Counted from the first letter of the stretch, positions 28,481 to 38,867 are shown. The stretch: DNA of 62,503 bases from Epibacterium ulvae (GCF_018678075.1 NZ_JAHHIR010000080.1:1-62503); one strand, 5' to 3'. Notes: generated by a model from the letters alone, not told the origin. Made by a program: numbers and translations.

Positions 28481-30136
28481 TTACCGCTGCGCCATGTTCC
28501 AGTTCGGATTGAACCAGGGTTCAGCGTTGGAGGATGGCAGGCGGCGGCCCAGGATGTGGTCGGCGGCTTTTTCACCGGTCATGATCGAGGGGCCGTTGAG
28601 GTTGCCGTTGGTGATCCGTGGAAAGATCGAGCTGTCGGCGACCCGCAGACCTTCGACGCCGATGACGCGGCATTCGGGGTCGACCACGGCCATTGGATCA
28701 TCGACGCTGCCCATCTTGCAGGTGCCACAGGGGTGATAGGCGCTTTCGGCGTGTTCGCGGATGAACCCGTCCAACTCGTCGTCGCTTTGCAAATCATCGC
28801 CCGGCTGGATTTCATGTTTGATGTAGGGGGCCATCGCCTCTTGGCCAAAAATCTCACGCGTGAGGCGGATGCATTTGCGGAAATCCACCCAGTCCTGTTC
28901 GGTCGACATATAGTTGAAAACGATACTGGGCGCGGCGTTTGGATCTCTGGAGGCCAACGTAACCGCACCGCGCGAAGCAGAGCGCATGGGGCCCACATGG
29001 GCCTGAAACCCGTGACCTTCGGCGGCGGCCTGCCCGTCATAGCGCACGGCAATCGGCAGGAAGTGGTATTGGATATCCGGGTAGTCGACGCCCTTGTCGG
29101 ATCGGATGAAGGCGGCGCTTTCGAACTGGTTTGACGCCCCCAGCCCGGTCTTGGTGAAGAGCCATTGTGCCCCCACCAGCGCCTTGCCAAACAGGTTCCA
29201 GTATTTGAACAGGGTGATCGGCTGGGTGCAGGCCCATTGGAAATAGAACTCCAGATGGTCTTGCAGGTTCTGCCCCACGCCGGGACGATCCGCGATCACG
29301 TCGATCCCATGCTCAGCCAGATGCGCGGCGGGGCCAATCCCGGAGAGCATCAACAGTTTGGGCGAGTTGAGCGAGGAGGCCGAGACGATGACCTCAGCAT
29401 GGGCCTCGATCACCTCGACCTTGCCATTGCGTTCCACCTCAACCCCGGTGGCGCGACCGTCCTTGATGACGATCTTGCGGGCAAAGGCGCGGATCAAGGT
29501 GCAATTGTCGCGTTTTAGCGCCGGTTTCAGATAGGCGTTGGCGGCGGACCAGCGCTGACCTTTGTAGACGGTCATCTCCATCGGGCCAAAGCCTTCTTGC
29601 TGTTCGCCGTTATAATCAGCGGTCACCGGATAGCCGGCCTGTGATCCCGCCGCGACAAAGGCCGCGTGCAGCGGGTTGTCGCGAGGGCCGCGGGTGATAT
29701 GCAAGGGTCCGTCGCTGCCGCGCCAATCGGGATCGCCGCCGTGGCCGCTGTCGTGCCAGTGCTCCATCCGTTTGAAATAGGGCAACACATCGGCATAGGC
29801 CCAGCCCTGCGCGCCGCTGTCGGCCCAGTGGTTATAGTCGCCTGCGTGGCCGCGCACATAGACCATGCCGTTGATCGAGGACGAGCCGCCAATGACCTTG
29901 CCACGCGGTGTCACCAGCTCGCGGTTGTTGAGGTTGGGTTCGGGCTGGGTTTTATAGCCCCAGTCGTAACGCGCCATGTTCATCGGATACGACAGCGCGC
30001 CGGGCATTTGGATAAAGGGGCCCGCATCGGTGCCGCCATGTTCGATCACAATCACCCGCTTGCCCGCCTCGGACAGGCGATAGGCCATGGCGCAGCCTGC
30101 GCTGCCCGCTCCCACAATCACGTAATCGGCGTTCAT
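28481..30136 (-). CDS. betA: Choline dehydrogenase
   Basis: FAD enzyme of the GMC oxidoreductase family that oxidises choline to betaine aldehyde at the inner membrane. It has 551 residues. The FAD-binding loop [17 protein letters not shown] is at the N-terminus. The GMC signatures follow: [19 protein letters not shown] and [18 protein letters not shown]. The C-terminal catalytic His/Asn region has HPCGTCKMG and [10 protein letters not shown]. The start at 30136 follows GGAG; the 50 open codons upstream are a shadow. It is the last gene of the betaine operon, nine bases after the DUF2306 gene. Confidence 0.95.
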   Translation of the reverse strand: MNADYVIVGAGSAGCAMAYRLSEAGKRVIVIEHGGTDAGPFIQMPGALSYPMNMARYDWGYKTQPEPNLNNRELVTPRGKVIGGSSSINGMVYVRGHAGDYNHWADSGAQGWAYADVLPYFKRMEHWHDSGHGGDPDWRGSDGPLHITRGPRDNPLHAAFVAAGSQAGYPVTADYNGEQQEGFGPMEMTVYKGQRWSAANAYLKPALKRDNCTLIRAFARKIVIKDGRATGVEVERNGKVEVIEAHAEVIVSASSLNSPKLLMLSGIGPAAHLAEHGIDVIADRPGVGQNLQDHLEFYFQWACTQPITLFKYWNLFGKALVGAQWLFTKTGLGASNQFESAAFIRSDKGVDYPDIQYHFLPIAVRYDGQAAAEGHGFQAHVGPMRSASRGAVTLASRDPNAAPSIVFNYMSTEQDWVDFRKCIRLTREIFGQEAMAPYIKHEIQPGDDLQSDDELDGFIREHAESAYHPCGTCKMGSVDDPMAVVDPECRVIGVEGLRVADSSIFPRITNGNLNGPSIMTGEKAADHILGRRLPSSNAEPWFNPNWNMAQR

Positions 30137-30144
30137 TTCGGCTC

Positions 30145-30537
30145 CTAGAAGAGTATTTGATGCAGGATGCGACCGGGCAACAGGGTGAAGGCGCCGGCCA
30201 GCAGCAAAGCGTAGATAAAGAGGTTGCGCATATGGCGACGGTGGGCCGTGATCTGCCCAAGGCGCGCGCATTTGATGGCCTGCCACAGTCCAACAAGCGT
30301 CAGAATGGACAGGAGGTGGATGGGTGAGAACGGCCCCAACAGGCGGATCTCATTGATGAAAAAACTGGAAACGGCAACCGCTACCATCAGGGACACCCAC
30401 ATCCAGCCCGCCACCCGGTGGGGCAAGGTCCCCTTGGGCAGTGCAAACTGTCCCACCCCCAGGCCAAAGGCAGCAAGTGCCGCATAGGCATGCAGGGGGA
30501 TGGGCGATGTGGCCTGGGTGAGCGGGCCGAAGTCCAT
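30145..30537 (-). CDS. DUF2306 family membrane protein
   Basis: A 130-residue inner-membrane protein with four hydrophobic segments. The family pattern has histidines at helix ends, here [18 protein letters not shown] and HRRHMRNLF. Such His pairs could bind haem or a metal, so an electron-carrying role is imaginable. It sits between betB and betA: its start codon overlaps the betB stop (TAATG) and its stop lies nine bases before betA. This tight packing in a choline oxidation operon suggests it may serve the membrane-bound choline dehydrogenase, for example as electron acceptor, but this is inference. Confidence 0.8.
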   Translation of the reverse strand: MDFGPLTQATSPIPLHAYAALAAFGLGVGQFALPKGTLPHRVAGWMWVSLMVAVAVSSFFINEIRLLGPFSPIHLLSILTLVGLWQAIKCARLGQITAHRRHMRNLFIYALLLAGAFTLLPGRILHQILF

Positions 30538-31994
30538 TAGAACGCGGCTTCCACGTCTCCCATGCGCACGTAGACCGATTTGACCTGGCTGTAGTGCTGG
30601 ATCGCTTCTTTGGAGTTTTCACGGCCCACACCGGAGGCTTTTACCCCACCAAAGGGCGCTTCGACTGGGGCGTCATTGTAGGAGTTGATAAAGCAGCTGC
30701 CCGCCTCCAACGCGCCAATCACCCGGTGGGCCCGGCTGAGGTCGCGGGTAAAGACACCGGCCGACAGGCCAAATTCGGTGGCATTGGCGCGGGCGATCAC
30801 CTCTGCCTCATCCTCGAAGTCAAGGACCGCCATCACGGGGCCAAAGATCTCTTCGCGGGCGATGGTCATCTCGTCCTTGACATCGGCGAAGACGGTCGGC
30901 GCGACAAAGAAGCCCTCCATCGCGGCGCGCTCCCCGCCACAGATCAGACGTGCGCCTTCGGCTTTGCCCTTCTCAATATAGCCCAGCACAATGTTCATCT
31001 GCGCCTCGGACACCATGGGGCCAAAGTTCGCCGCCTCATCCTGGGGGTCGCCTAAGACGGCAGTGGCGACGCGTTCTGCCAGACGGGCCAGGAATTTTTC
31101 CTTGATGTCTTTATGCACAAAGACGCGAGTGCCGTTCGAACACACCTGACCGGAAGAGTAGAAATTGCCGTTGATCGCACCGCCCACGGCGTTTTCGATA
31201 TCCGCGTCGTCAAACACGATCAACGGGGATTTCCCGCCCAGCTCCATGGTGACGTGCTTCATGCCTTCGGCGGCGGCGGCATAGACTTTCTTGCCGGTGG
31301 GCACCGACCCAGTGAGGGAGACTTTGTCGACGCGGGGATCGGTGACCAGCGCGCCGCCGACCTGTCCCATCCCCTGGATCACGTTGTAGAGCCCGGCTGG
31401 CAGCCCGGCTTCATGCAGGATCTCGGCAACTTTGAGCGCGCACAGCGGCGTGGTTTCCGACGGCTTAAAGACCATGGCATTGCCACAGGCCAGCGCTGGC
31501 GCGCCTTTCCAGCAGGCGATCTGGGTCGGGTAGTTCCAGGCGCCGATGCCCACACAAACCCCCAACGGCTCGCGCACGGTATAGACCCAGTCCTCACCCA
31601 GTTGGATATGTTCACCGGTCAGGGTCGCGGCCAGACCACCGAAATACTCCAGTGCATCCGCGCCAGATGTGGCATCCGCGACCAGCGTCTCTTGCAGCGG
31701 TTTGCCGGTGTCATAGGTTTCCAGCACCGACAGTTCGTGATTGCGGTCACGGATGATGTCGGCGGCGCGGCGCAGGATGCGACCACGTTCGGTGCCGGTC
31801 ATTTTGCCCCATGCGACCTGTGCGGCCTGCGCGGCCGTGATCGCCTGATCGACAATTGCCGGGGTTGCGGCATGAACGGTGGCGATCTGCGCACCAGTGG
31901 CGGCATAGATCACGGGGATCTTCGCGCCTGCGGTATCCTCGACATATTGGCCGTTGATGAAATGACTGGCGACAGGTTGAGCCGGATGCGTCAT
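30537..31994 (-). CDS. betB: Betaine-aldehyde dehydrogenase
   Basis: Oxidises betaine aldehyde to glycine betaine with NAD(P)+. It has 485 residues, typical of BetB. The catalytic Glu is in [14 protein letters not shown] and the catalytic Cys in [16 protein letters not shown]; the cofactor segment is [11 protein letters not shown]. The C-terminal [18 protein letters not shown] is normal for the family. The ATG at 31994 follows AAGGAA. The gene lies between the choline transporter gene and the DUF2306 gene on the same strand. Confidence 0.96.
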   Translation of the reverse strand: MTHPAQPVASHFINGQYVEDTAGAKIPVIYAATGAQIATVHAATPAIVDQAITAAQAAQVAWGKMTGTERGRILRRAADIIRDRNHELSVLETYDTGKPLQETLVADATSGADALEYFGGLAATLTGEHIQLGEDWVYTVREPLGVCVGIGAWNYPTQIACWKGAPALACGNAMVFKPSETTPLCALKVAEILHEAGLPAGLYNVIQGMGQVGGALVTDPRVDKVSLTGSVPTGKKVYAAAAEGMKHVTMELGGKSPLIVFDDADIENAVGGAINGNFYSSGQVCSNGTRVFVHKDIKEKFLARLAERVATAVLGDPQDEAANFGPMVSEAQMNIVLGYIEKGKAEGARLICGGERAAMEGFFVAPTVFADVKDEMTIAREEIFGPVMAVLDFEDEAEVIARANATEFGLSAGVFTRDLSRAHRVIGALEAGSCFINSYNDAPVEAPFGGVKASGVGRENSKEAIQHYSQVKSVYVRMGDVEAAF

Positions 31995-32149
31995 GTCGAA
32001 TTCTTTCCTTGTTCAAACGTTCGCGCCGCGCGCACGCGGGCTGCTTGGGACGGTGCATATCGAAGAGACGTGACAGATGTCCACGTCGCTCGGAGATGAA
32101 CCAAAACACGCCGCCCCCAACAGGGCGACGTGCATAGAATTTGGAGCGA

Positions 32150-33358
32150 TCAGTGGACCGCTTCGATCTTGTCGAAATCGAGGGTGTTTTCCTCGGGCGA
32201 TGCGGTGATCGCCATGACTTCGCTGCGCTTGGTGGCAACGATATAGATCAGGCAAGCCACATAAAGGCCGATCACCACGGCACCGATCCATTGGATCTGC
32301 AACCACTGGCTTTGGAAAGCGAGGGTCAGCGCAAACAGCACCGCCGCATTGCCGATCACATATGGCACGGTGCCAAACCGTTTGGCCGTAAGGTTCAGGT
32401 TGTCCGTGTACAGACGGATCAGCGAGTCAAACGAGTTGATCACAAAGATGATGCCCACAACTGCCATCGAGACATTGATCATGGTGGTCGTCGCGATAAC
32501 GTTCAGGTGGTAATAGTAGAGCACCGAGAACCAGATTCCGAGCGGGATCGACGGGAAGATCAAGAGCGCGGCAAGCACCTGCCAGGTCTTCAACCCGCCG
32601 ACAAAGCGCGAAGTAAACTGGCCGATCATGATGGACCATGCAAACCACCAGAACAGGTAGAACTCATGGTATTCGGTCAGCGGCAGCACGAATTTGTGGA
32701 TATTGGCAAAGTAGCCGCCGATGTTGGAGGCGGTCCCCAAGAATTCGCCAAAGCCCATGCCCGCATAGGCCCACATGCCCAGGATCAAAGTCAGGAACAG
32801 CGCAGTTGAGCCGACCGACAGGATGCGCACATATTTGATATCCGTGGATGAGAACGCCGCAAACAGGATCACCAAAAAGGTCACCACATAAAACGCCGGG
32901 ATCACGGTTTCGCCGTCGCCAATAAAGGTCGCGTAATATGGCAGGTAGACAAGGAACAACGCCCCGGTAAAGGCGCAGGTGCCGATGATGACGATATTGT
33001 TGATCAGCTTCACCAGCGGGATTTCAAAGAACTTCACCCGCGGTTCGATGACACAGAAATAGAACGTCGTCAGGAAGTAAAAGCCCCAGATCAAAAAGCC
33101 CCAAAAGCCAAATTCAAGCGCCAGCGGGTTGGTGAACCCATAGGCCGGCTCGGTCGCGGTATCCGCATAAAGCGGGAAATCCCAGGCGAGCGGGAACATG
33201 ATCAGCCCCACATCGAGGCCAGAGGTGAAAAGGATCGCGACAAAGGTGAACAGCGGCACCGGCGTGACACCCACAACCGACACGTTCCACCATTTCACAG
33301 TGCAAAAGATCACCAGCGCAAACGCCAGCAAGATCCCGAATGAAATCAAAAGGGTCAT
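32150..33358 (-). CDS. BCCT-family-like choline/betaine transporter, short form
   Basis: An inner-membrane carrier of 402 residues with about ten hydrophobic segments. The BCCT hallmark is visible: YEFY-like EYHEFYLFWWFAWSIMIGQFTSRF (seen in pieces, about residues 215-240) with the tryptophan cluster of helix 8. Typical BCCT carriers have more than 500 residues, and no extra N-terminal or C-terminal tail is present here. As the first gene before betB it should import choline. The ATG at 33358 follows GGGGAGGA. A palindrome suited to BetI lies about 105 bases upstream. Family fairly sure, substrate inferred from the operon. Confidence 0.78.
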   Translation of the reverse strand: MTLLISFGILLAFALVIFCTVKWWNVSVVGVTPVPLFTFVAILFTSGLDVGLIMFPLAWDFPLYADTATEPAYGFTNPLALEFGFWGFLIWGFYFLTTFYFCVIEPRVKFFEIPLVKLINNIVIIGTCAFTGALFLVYLPYYATFIGDGETVIPAFYVVTFLVILFAAFSSTDIKYVRILSVGSTALFLTLILGMWAYAGMGFGEFLGTASNIGGYFANIHKFVLPLTEYHEFYLFWWFAWSIMIGQFTSRFVGGLKTWQVLAALLIFPSIPLGIWFSVLYYYHLNVIATTTMINVSMAVVGIIFVINSFDSLIRLYTDNLNLTAKRFGTVPYVIGNAAVLFALTLAFQSQWLQIQWIGAVVIGLYVACLIYIVATKRSEVMAITASPEENTLDFDKIEAVH

Positions 33359-33461
33359 CAAGTCCTCCCCGTTTATGGGCTCTTCGCGCAGGATCACGCG
33401 GGCCATTTTGTGGACTTGGCCCCACGATATATCAGGTTTTCTAAATTAACCAAAATATTTT

Positions 33462-33477
33462 TTGAATGATCATTTAA
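33462..33477. promoter_or_regulatory. Candidate BetI operator
   Basis: TTGAATGATCATTTAA is a 16-bp palindrome with one mismatched pair, in an AT-rich 177-bp gap between the divergent choline transporter and betI genes. TetR-type regulators usually bind such sites, so BetI is the natural candidate. Confidence 0.55.
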
Positions 33478-33535
33478 GTTTTCATATTACCCCTCAAGCA
33501 TTGAAACCGCCTCTCAATCCGGTAAAACTTGGCCC

Positions 33536-34111
33536 ATGGGCAGAAAACGAATTCGCGACATCCGCAATAAAGAACTGATCGAGGCGACTATTGTCGCGGT
33601 GCACCGCCACGGGTACGGCGTTGTTACCATGGCAGAAATCGCGCAAGAGGCCGGGGCGTCGGCGGCCTCGATCAATTATTACTTTGGTTCAAAGGAAGGG
33701 TTGATGGAGGCCACGATGCGCCATCTGTTGACCAAGCTGAAAGTGGCCATGATCCAAGGCTACACCGGGACCAAAACGCCCAAAGAGCGGCTTTATGCGG
33801 TGATGGATGCCAATTTCGCAGACGATTTATATACGGTGGAACGGTGCAGCATCTGGATGCAGTTCTGGGCAAATGCACCCTACTCTCCGCGTTTGTCACG
33901 GCTGCACAGAATCAACCGGGCCCGTGTACGTAGCCATTTTTTGGCGGAACTCAGCCAACTGTTAACCGCTGATCAGGTGGAGCCAGCCCGTCAGGCCTTG
34001 CAGTGTTACATGGATGGTGTGTGGTTGCAGGCTGCGCAATCTGACCAGTCGGTGGACCCAAAGACCGCACGCGCCGCGGCGCATCAGGTGGTTGATCTGG
34101 TTATTCGCTGA
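33536..34111 (+). CDS. betI: TetR family repressor BetI
   Basis: A 191-residue choline-sensing repressor of the betaine operon. The TetR helix-turn-helix (about residues 10-60) has GVVTMAEIAQEAGASAASINYYFGSKEGL. The C-terminal ligand domain contains the BetI-typical CSIWMQFWANAPYSP and ends with VVDLVIR. It is divergent from the choline transporter, betB and betA genes, the usual arrangement, and a palindrome lies between. Choline probably releases it from DNA. Confidence 0.92.
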   Translation: MGRKRIRDIRNKELIEATIVAVHRHGYGVVTMAEIAQEAGASAASINYYFGSKEGLMEATMRHLLTKLKVAMIQGYTGTKTPKERLYAVMDANFADDLYTVERCSIWMQFWANAPYSPRLSRLHRINRARVRSHFLAELSQLLTADQVEPARQALQCYMDGVWLQAAQSDQSVDPKTARAAAHQVVDLVIR

Positions 34112-34114
34112 CCA

Positions 34115-35101
34115 TCAGCTCGTGGGTTTGCGCTGGTATTTCAAAACGCGCCCGCCCGGCAAAAAGCGCAGCGTCAACACATCTTCTTCCAAGCTTTCAA
34201 TCTCATAACACAAACCGCCTGAAACATCCTGGCTCCAACTATAGAGGGCCAGCCCGTCAATCTCGAAATCAAGACATTCGTCAGAAATAGAAATGAATTC
34301 CTGATGGGTGACCGCACCCAGATAAGCATTCCTCCGGGTGGCACCATCCACTATGAAACTGTCGTTGGGGTCCATCTGAGACACCCATGTTCCCTGCAAG
34401 TCGACCAAGACTTCGTAGGCTGTATCCGCTGAACGGCGCTCAACAAATTCGACCGAAACCTCGATTGTGCTCAGAATTTCCACGTCAACCCGCGCCGATA
34501 TGCGAGCAGGTGCGCCACGATGCAAACGTGTCAGGGTGCGTACGACCCCGCGCGGTGTGCTGTCGGTCAAATGGGTGATCACCTCATGATCCTGCCCGAC
34601 AAAAGAGCACAGAATGCCACGTGACGGCTGTTGGCGGCACGTCTGGAAAACCGCGTTTATGGAGACAACTGGCACTTCTTCCCTTTGTTGTACACGCAGG
34701 AAATCAGAAAGGTTGACCGAAAAATCAGTTGTCCCTCGCCCGACGTCCACGCGGGCAAAATCCTTGGGGGCCAGGCGTTGAGTGTGACACTCCTGGCTGC
34801 CGGTTCCGGAAAAATCCTCATTCGAGGCGCAGAATTTAATAGAGTTGTGCAAAAACTGTTCATCCACACCCAGCAGGCGAAAATAGACAAACCGTGAATT
34901 CAGATCTTCGTCCAGCAAAAATTCACAGGTAGATTTGGCAACAGGGTGCCAGCCAACGGTACGCCACGCGTCATGGCTTTTACTGGCAATGGCGACGTAG
35001 TGATCCTGTGCGGTGTCATTGCAGACGTGGAAACCAGCCCAAGCAGACGCCGGGATCAGCGTTAGGATCACCAGTAGCATTTTTCTGAAAAAACAATGCA
35101 T
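34115..35101 (-). CDS. DUF1036 domain exported protein
   Basis: A 328-residue periplasmic protein. A signal peptide (MLLVILTLIPASAWA) is followed by a DUF1036 domain (about residues 22-110: FHVCNDTAQDHYVAIASK and WHPVAKSTCEFLLDEDL). The rest, with several cysteines, is not assigned. The function of DUF1036 is unknown. The ATG at 35101 follows a strong AGGAGG by six bases. It converges on betI, whose stop lies three bases away. Confidence 0.82.
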   Translation of the reverse strand: MHCFFRKMLLVILTLIPASAWAGFHVCNDTAQDHYVAIASKSHDAWRTVGWHPVAKSTCEFLLDEDLNSRFVYFRLLGVDEQFLHNSIKFCASNEDFSGTGSQECHTQRLAPKDFARVDVGRGTTDFSVNLSDFLRVQQREEVPVVSINAVFQTCRQQPSRGILCSFVGQDHEVITHLTDSTPRGVVRTLTRLHRGAPARISARVDVEILSTIEVSVEFVERRSADTAYEVLVDLQGTWVSQMDPNDSFIVDGATRRNAYLGAVTHQEFISISDECLDFEIDGLALYSWSQDVSGGLCYEIESLEEDVLTLRFLPGGRVLKYQRKPTS

Positions 35102-35231
35102 TGCACCCTCCTAGGCAGGGCGAGACGATATTGCGGATTTGTAACAGAACTGCGACGGTTTCAACCGGGACACGACAAATCTATACCACAAAAGCTTTAT
35201 AAATTGTGATGCTCTCTGTGCTTTGTTGACG

Positions 35232-36152
35232 TCACGGAAGCTTGGCAGCGACGGCCGGTGGCGTCACTGACCGTCGTTTCAGGACCGCTTCGCGCCAGCT
35301 GATGTAGGTGATGCAAGTCAGGATCAACAGACCTCCGACGACCACCCAAATGTCCAAGGCTTCGCCAAAAAACACCGTGCCAATCAGCGTCGCCCAGACC
35401 AGCTGCAAGAAAGTCACCGGCTGGGTTGTGGTGACCGGAGCGGCCTGAAAAGCGAGCATCATTGTGTAGTGGCCGGTCGTTGCAAAACAGGCCACCAGAA
35501 ACAAAAGCCCGAGATCGGCGGTGCTTGGCGGGACCCAATCGGCCAGAGCAAATGGCGCCAGCGCGATCGGCACCCAAAGCGACAGCATCGCCACAACCAT
35601 CGTAGGCGTGGCATCCCGCATCGCAAGCTTGGCCATCAGGTGGGATACGCCAAATGTCAGCGCGGTGGCCAGCATCGCCAGATGCCCGAAAGAAATCTCA
35701 CGCACGCCGGGGCGCAGGATGATCAACGCTCCGATAAACGCCACGCCAATGGCTGCCATCCGGCGAAACGCCATCCGCTCCCCCAAAACAAGCACTGCGC
35801 CCACGGTGATAAAAATCGGGCTGAGGTAGCCAATGGCGGTGACTTCGGCCAGGGGGATATGGGCCATCGCATAGAACCATCCTCCGACTCCAACGCCATG
35901 CAACAGGCCGCGAGCGCCCAAGATCATATGCGCCCGCCGTGTCCAATGGGCGCTCAACAGGCTGCGCGCCACCGGCAACAGAAACACCAGCCCGAGAACA
36001 TAGCGCAGAAAGGCGGTTTCATAGGGGGGCAGTCGGCCATCCATGATCTTGATCACCACTGTCACGGCGACAAAATTGACACCGGTGACAAACATCCAAA
36101 ACACCCCGCGCAGAGGCGAGGTATCAGGCGGCATAGCAGCAGCGTCGGTCAT
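35232..36152 (-). CDS. DMT family transporter (EamA)
   Basis: A 306-residue inner-membrane protein with ten hydrophobic helices formed by two EamA repeats (about 15-145 and 160-290). The first ends with PIFITVGAVLVLGERM and the second with LVWATLIGTVFFGEAL, the usual repeat endings. Members export amino acids, purines or other metabolites; the substrate cannot be told. MTDAAAMPPDT at 36152 is taken as the start, although the ribosome binding site is weak. A longer start at 36251 is possible but less likely. Confidence 0.87.
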   Translation of the reverse strand: MTDAAAMPPDTSPLRGVFWMFVTGVNFVAVTVVIKIMDGRLPPYETAFLRYVLGLVFLLPVARSLLSAHWTRRAHMILGARGLLHGVGVGGWFYAMAHIPLAEVTAIGYLSPIFITVGAVLVLGERMAFRRMAAIGVAFIGALIILRPGVREISFGHLAMLATALTFGVSHLMAKLAMRDATPTMVVAMLSLWVPIALAPFALADWVPPSTADLGLLFLVACFATTGHYTMMLAFQAAPVTTTQPVTFLQLVWATLIGTVFFGEALDIWVVVGGLLILTCITYISWREAVLKRRSVTPPAVAAKLP

Positions 36153-36290
36153 GGTCGTGTCTTTCGCAGTCAGGAGGAGGCACGCGGCGCTTAACATGAT
36201 CAATAGTTTTGCGAAATGGACAAAGTCCTTTCGGTACAATGTTTCTGGCACCTACCCTGCAGATCTCGACCTGCCCGTGGGCTGCTCGGT

Positions 36291-36890
36291 TCACCCCAGC
36301 AGCAGGCGTGCCGCAATGGTCCACATGACCAGACCCACCAATGCATCTAGCACCTGCCAGGCCCGGGGAAGCGCAAAGAGCGGCGCGGCGAGACGGGCAC
36401 CAAAGGCCAGCGTCAAAAAGAAAGTGACACTGGCCGTGACGGCACCAAGCCCGAAACTGGTTGGATCGTCATATTGCGCCGCAATGGCACCCAGCAGAAC
36501 CACCGTATCCAGATAGACATGCGGATTCAGCCAGGTCAGCGCCAAGGCGGTGGCCAGAACCGGCCACAGGGGCTGCGCTTCACTTGTATCTGCTGCCAAA
36601 GCCTCACCACCGCGCCAGGCCGACAGGAAGCTGCGCAGCCCATACCACAGCAGGAACGCCGCACCGCCAAACCGCATGGCGGCTTCAAACCAGGGAACAA
36701 TCTGGGTCAACGTGCCAAAGCCCAAGATACCCGCGGTGATCAAAATCGAGTCCGAGGCCGCGCAGGTCAAAGCAACCGCCAACACATGCTGACGGCGCAG
36801 CCCCTGACGCAGAACAAAGGCATTTTGCGCGCCGATGGCAACAATCAGGCTGAGGCCGAGGGCAAATCCTGCATAGAGGCTGGGGGTCAT
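36291..36890 (-). CDS. argO: LysE/ArgO family amino-acid exporter
   Basis: A 199-residue inner-membrane protein of the LysE family with six helices. The conserved GAQNAFVLRQGLRR is present after the first helix, and the middle contains TWLNPHVYLDTVVLLG, diagnostic for the ArgO/LysE branch. It should export arginine and/or lysine. The gene is divergent from a LysR gene of ArgP type, as in Escherichia coli. The ATG at 36890 gives the usual N-terminus MTPSLYAGFALG; an upstream ATG at 36917 is an alternative. Confidence 0.9.
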   Translation of the reverse strand: MTPSLYAGFALGLSLIVAIGAQNAFVLRQGLRRQHVLAVALTCAASDSILITAGILGFGTLTQIVPWFEAAMRFGGAAFLLWYGLRSFLSAWRGGEALAADTSEAQPLWPVLATALALTWLNPHVYLDTVVLLGAIAAQYDDPTSFGLGAVTASVTFFLTLAFGARLAAPLFALPRAWQVLDALVGLVMWTIAARLLLG

Positions 36891-36994
36891 GGCGGGGGTC
36901 CTTGTGGTCTTGTCCATTCTTCGTGTTGGGTTTGACTACCGGGACTAGTCGACTTAATCCAATTAAAACATCTAACCGTAGATTAGGATTGCTA

Positions 36995-37876
36995 ATGCAA
37001 CTGGATCAAAACCAACTGGCGGCGCTGGCCGCTGTTTTGCGCTTTGGCTCATTTGAACTGGCGGCGCAGGATCTGCATGTCACCGCTTCGGCCATCTCAC
37101 AACGGATCAAAGCTCTCGAAGAACGGTTGGGAGCGACAGTGGTTCATCGGGGGCAGCCCTGCACAGCCACGCCAGTAGGTGCGCGATTGGCCAAACATGC
37201 CGAGGATATCGGGGTGCTGACATCTGCATTGCAGCGCGATCTGGGGTTGGATCCGGGGCAGCGGCCATCGCGGATCCGGGTGGCGGTGAATGCGGACAGT
37301 CTGGCAACTTGGTTTGTGGCGGCAATGGCCGAATGCGAGGGGATGTTGTTTGATCTGGTGATTGATGATCAGGATCACAGCGCCAACTGGCTGCGCCGGG
37401 GAGAGGTATCCGCAGCGGTCACGGCCCTGTCCACGCCAGTTGCGGGCTGTGACATGGCCAAGCTGGGCGCGCTGACCTATGAGGCGACGGCAAGCCCTGC
37501 CTATATGGCGCGTTGGTTGCCTGAGGGGTTAACCGAAGAGGCACTGTGCAAGGCCCCCTGCCTGGTCTTCAACCAAAAGGATCAACTGCAACGACGCTGG
37601 CTGGAGATCTACGTGGGGACAAGTGTGGCTCCACCAGAACATTTTCTACCCTCCACCCAAGCCTTTATCGATGCGGCACTGGCCGGGGTTGGCTGGGGGA
37701 TGAACCCACAGATGCTGGTGCGCGATCTGCTGAGGGAGGGTCGCCTGTGCCAGTTGACGTCGGACAGCACGCTGGCTATCGACCTCAGCTGGCAGGTGAG
37801 TCGGGTGATGGCCCCGGCGCTCGCACCGCTGACCACAGCAGTTCAGCGCGCGGCGCGAGCGGGGTTGGTTCAATAA
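36995..37876 (+). CDS. argP: LysR family regulator ArgP
   Basis: A 293-residue LysR regulator. The DNA-binding part has LAALAAVLRFGSFELAAQDL and HVTASAISQRIKALEERLG, close to ArgP. The effector domain contains RVAVNADSLATWFVAAMAE, typical of ArgP, where lysine or arginine is sensed. ArgP proteins activate argO, which is divergent here with a gap of about 104 bp. The ATG at 36995 follows TTAGGA. The pairing makes the assignment strong. Confidence 0.92.
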   Translation: MQLDQNQLAALAAVLRFGSFELAAQDLHVTASAISQRIKALEERLGATVVHRGQPCTATPVGARLAKHAEDIGVLTSALQRDLGLDPGQRPSRIRVAVNADSLATWFVAAMAECEGMLFDLVIDDQDHSANWLRRGEVSAAVTALSTPVAGCDMAKLGALTYEATASPAYMARWLPEGLTEEALCKAPCLVFNQKDQLQRRWLEIYVGTSVAPPEHFLPSTQAFIDAALAGVGWGMNPQMLVRDLLREGRLCQLTSDSTLAIDLSWQVSRVMAPALAPLTTAVQRAARAGLVQ

Positions 37877-37894
37877 GGCCGCAATGGACGGTCG

Positions 37895-38584
37895 TTAGTG
37901 CAGAACCTCCAGTTGGTCGCGCAATTGCTGGACCGAGGCCGCCGAGTTCTGGCTGAGGGAGCGGATTTCGCTGGCCAGGATCGAAAACCCCAAGTCCTGC
38001 TCCCCTGCCCGAGCGGCTTCGATTGAAGCGTTGACCGGAATCATAACAACCGCCTGGCTGATCTGTTCAATCTGCGTCACCGATTTAGAGATCACATCCC
38101 GGTTCACTTCGCTACGGTTGCAGCGTTCCTGGACCGCGAAGTCCAGCGCGCGCCCGATGCCGGCCACAACCTCGTTCAGAGTTCCCAACGGGGTTGAGGC
38201 CACAAATTACGCCAGCGCGACCAAACGGCTTTCGTTGCGATTGCTACCACTACCATCAGGCTCCAGACTGCGCGCAGCCTTGAGCAATTTGTCCAACTGC
38301 GCTTCTTGCGCCGGGGTGATCGCCTGCACCGCCTGCATCGCGTCCAGAACCGCGGGCGGCAATGGGCTGTGGGCGCGGGTTAGGGAAATCCTGCCTGCAA
38401 TCTCTGAAAACTCTTCCACCGATTTGGTATAAGCCTCGATACCGAGGGTTTTCTGTTCATCACGGCAGCTGTCGAGCAGCACGATCATCACAATCCGGTG
38501 GGACAGCATTCGCATTTTGCCACACAGGGTGATCAATTGCCCAAGCACGGCTTCGGCCTGGGTGTCGTCCTGATCCACAGGCAT
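37895..38584 (-). pseudogene. Chemotaxis-transducer-like gene split by a TAA
   Basis: Two in-frame pieces, 38207-38584 and 37895-38203, are separated only by TAA and one further codon. The first half has a PilJ-N-like segment (LITLCGKMRMLSHRI, compare AGRxRMLSQR). The second half contains NASIEAARAGEQDLGFSILA, the hairpin tip of methyl-accepting signalling domains, so the intact protein of about 229 residues would be a short soluble transducer. A CAA-to-TAA change explains the break. Both halves keep good coding sense, so the mutation may be recent, or readthrough may occur. The start at 38584 follows GAAGGAA. Confidence 0.68.
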
Positions 38585-38817
38585 ATTCGTATTCCTTCGT
38601 TCACAAAGCCACAGCGCACCCTGCCGGAGGAAGAACAGGTTGCGTTCGCACACGCCGCAGGAACTGCGCTAGGTAGAATAGGTAAAGCTGATCTAAAGGT
38701 TCTTGCCGCGCGGGCGGAATAATCTTGCTTTGACAAAAGAATTTCAAAAATGCACAGGTTCGCGTCCAATAAAGGGGCGACAAACCAGCGAAAAAGCATG
38801 CAATATCGGAATAAAAA

Positions 38818-38847
38818 TAAAAGCCCGCCAAAACCGGCGGGCTTTTA
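38818..38847 (-). terminator. Terminator of yebC
   Basis: A perfect 12-bp stem (TAAAAGCCCGCC with its complement) has an AAAACC loop and ends in a U run on the minus strand. It lies about 20 bases after the yebC stop codon. Confidence 0.9.
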
Positions 38848-38867
38848 AAAGTCGAATGGGAAGGCTG

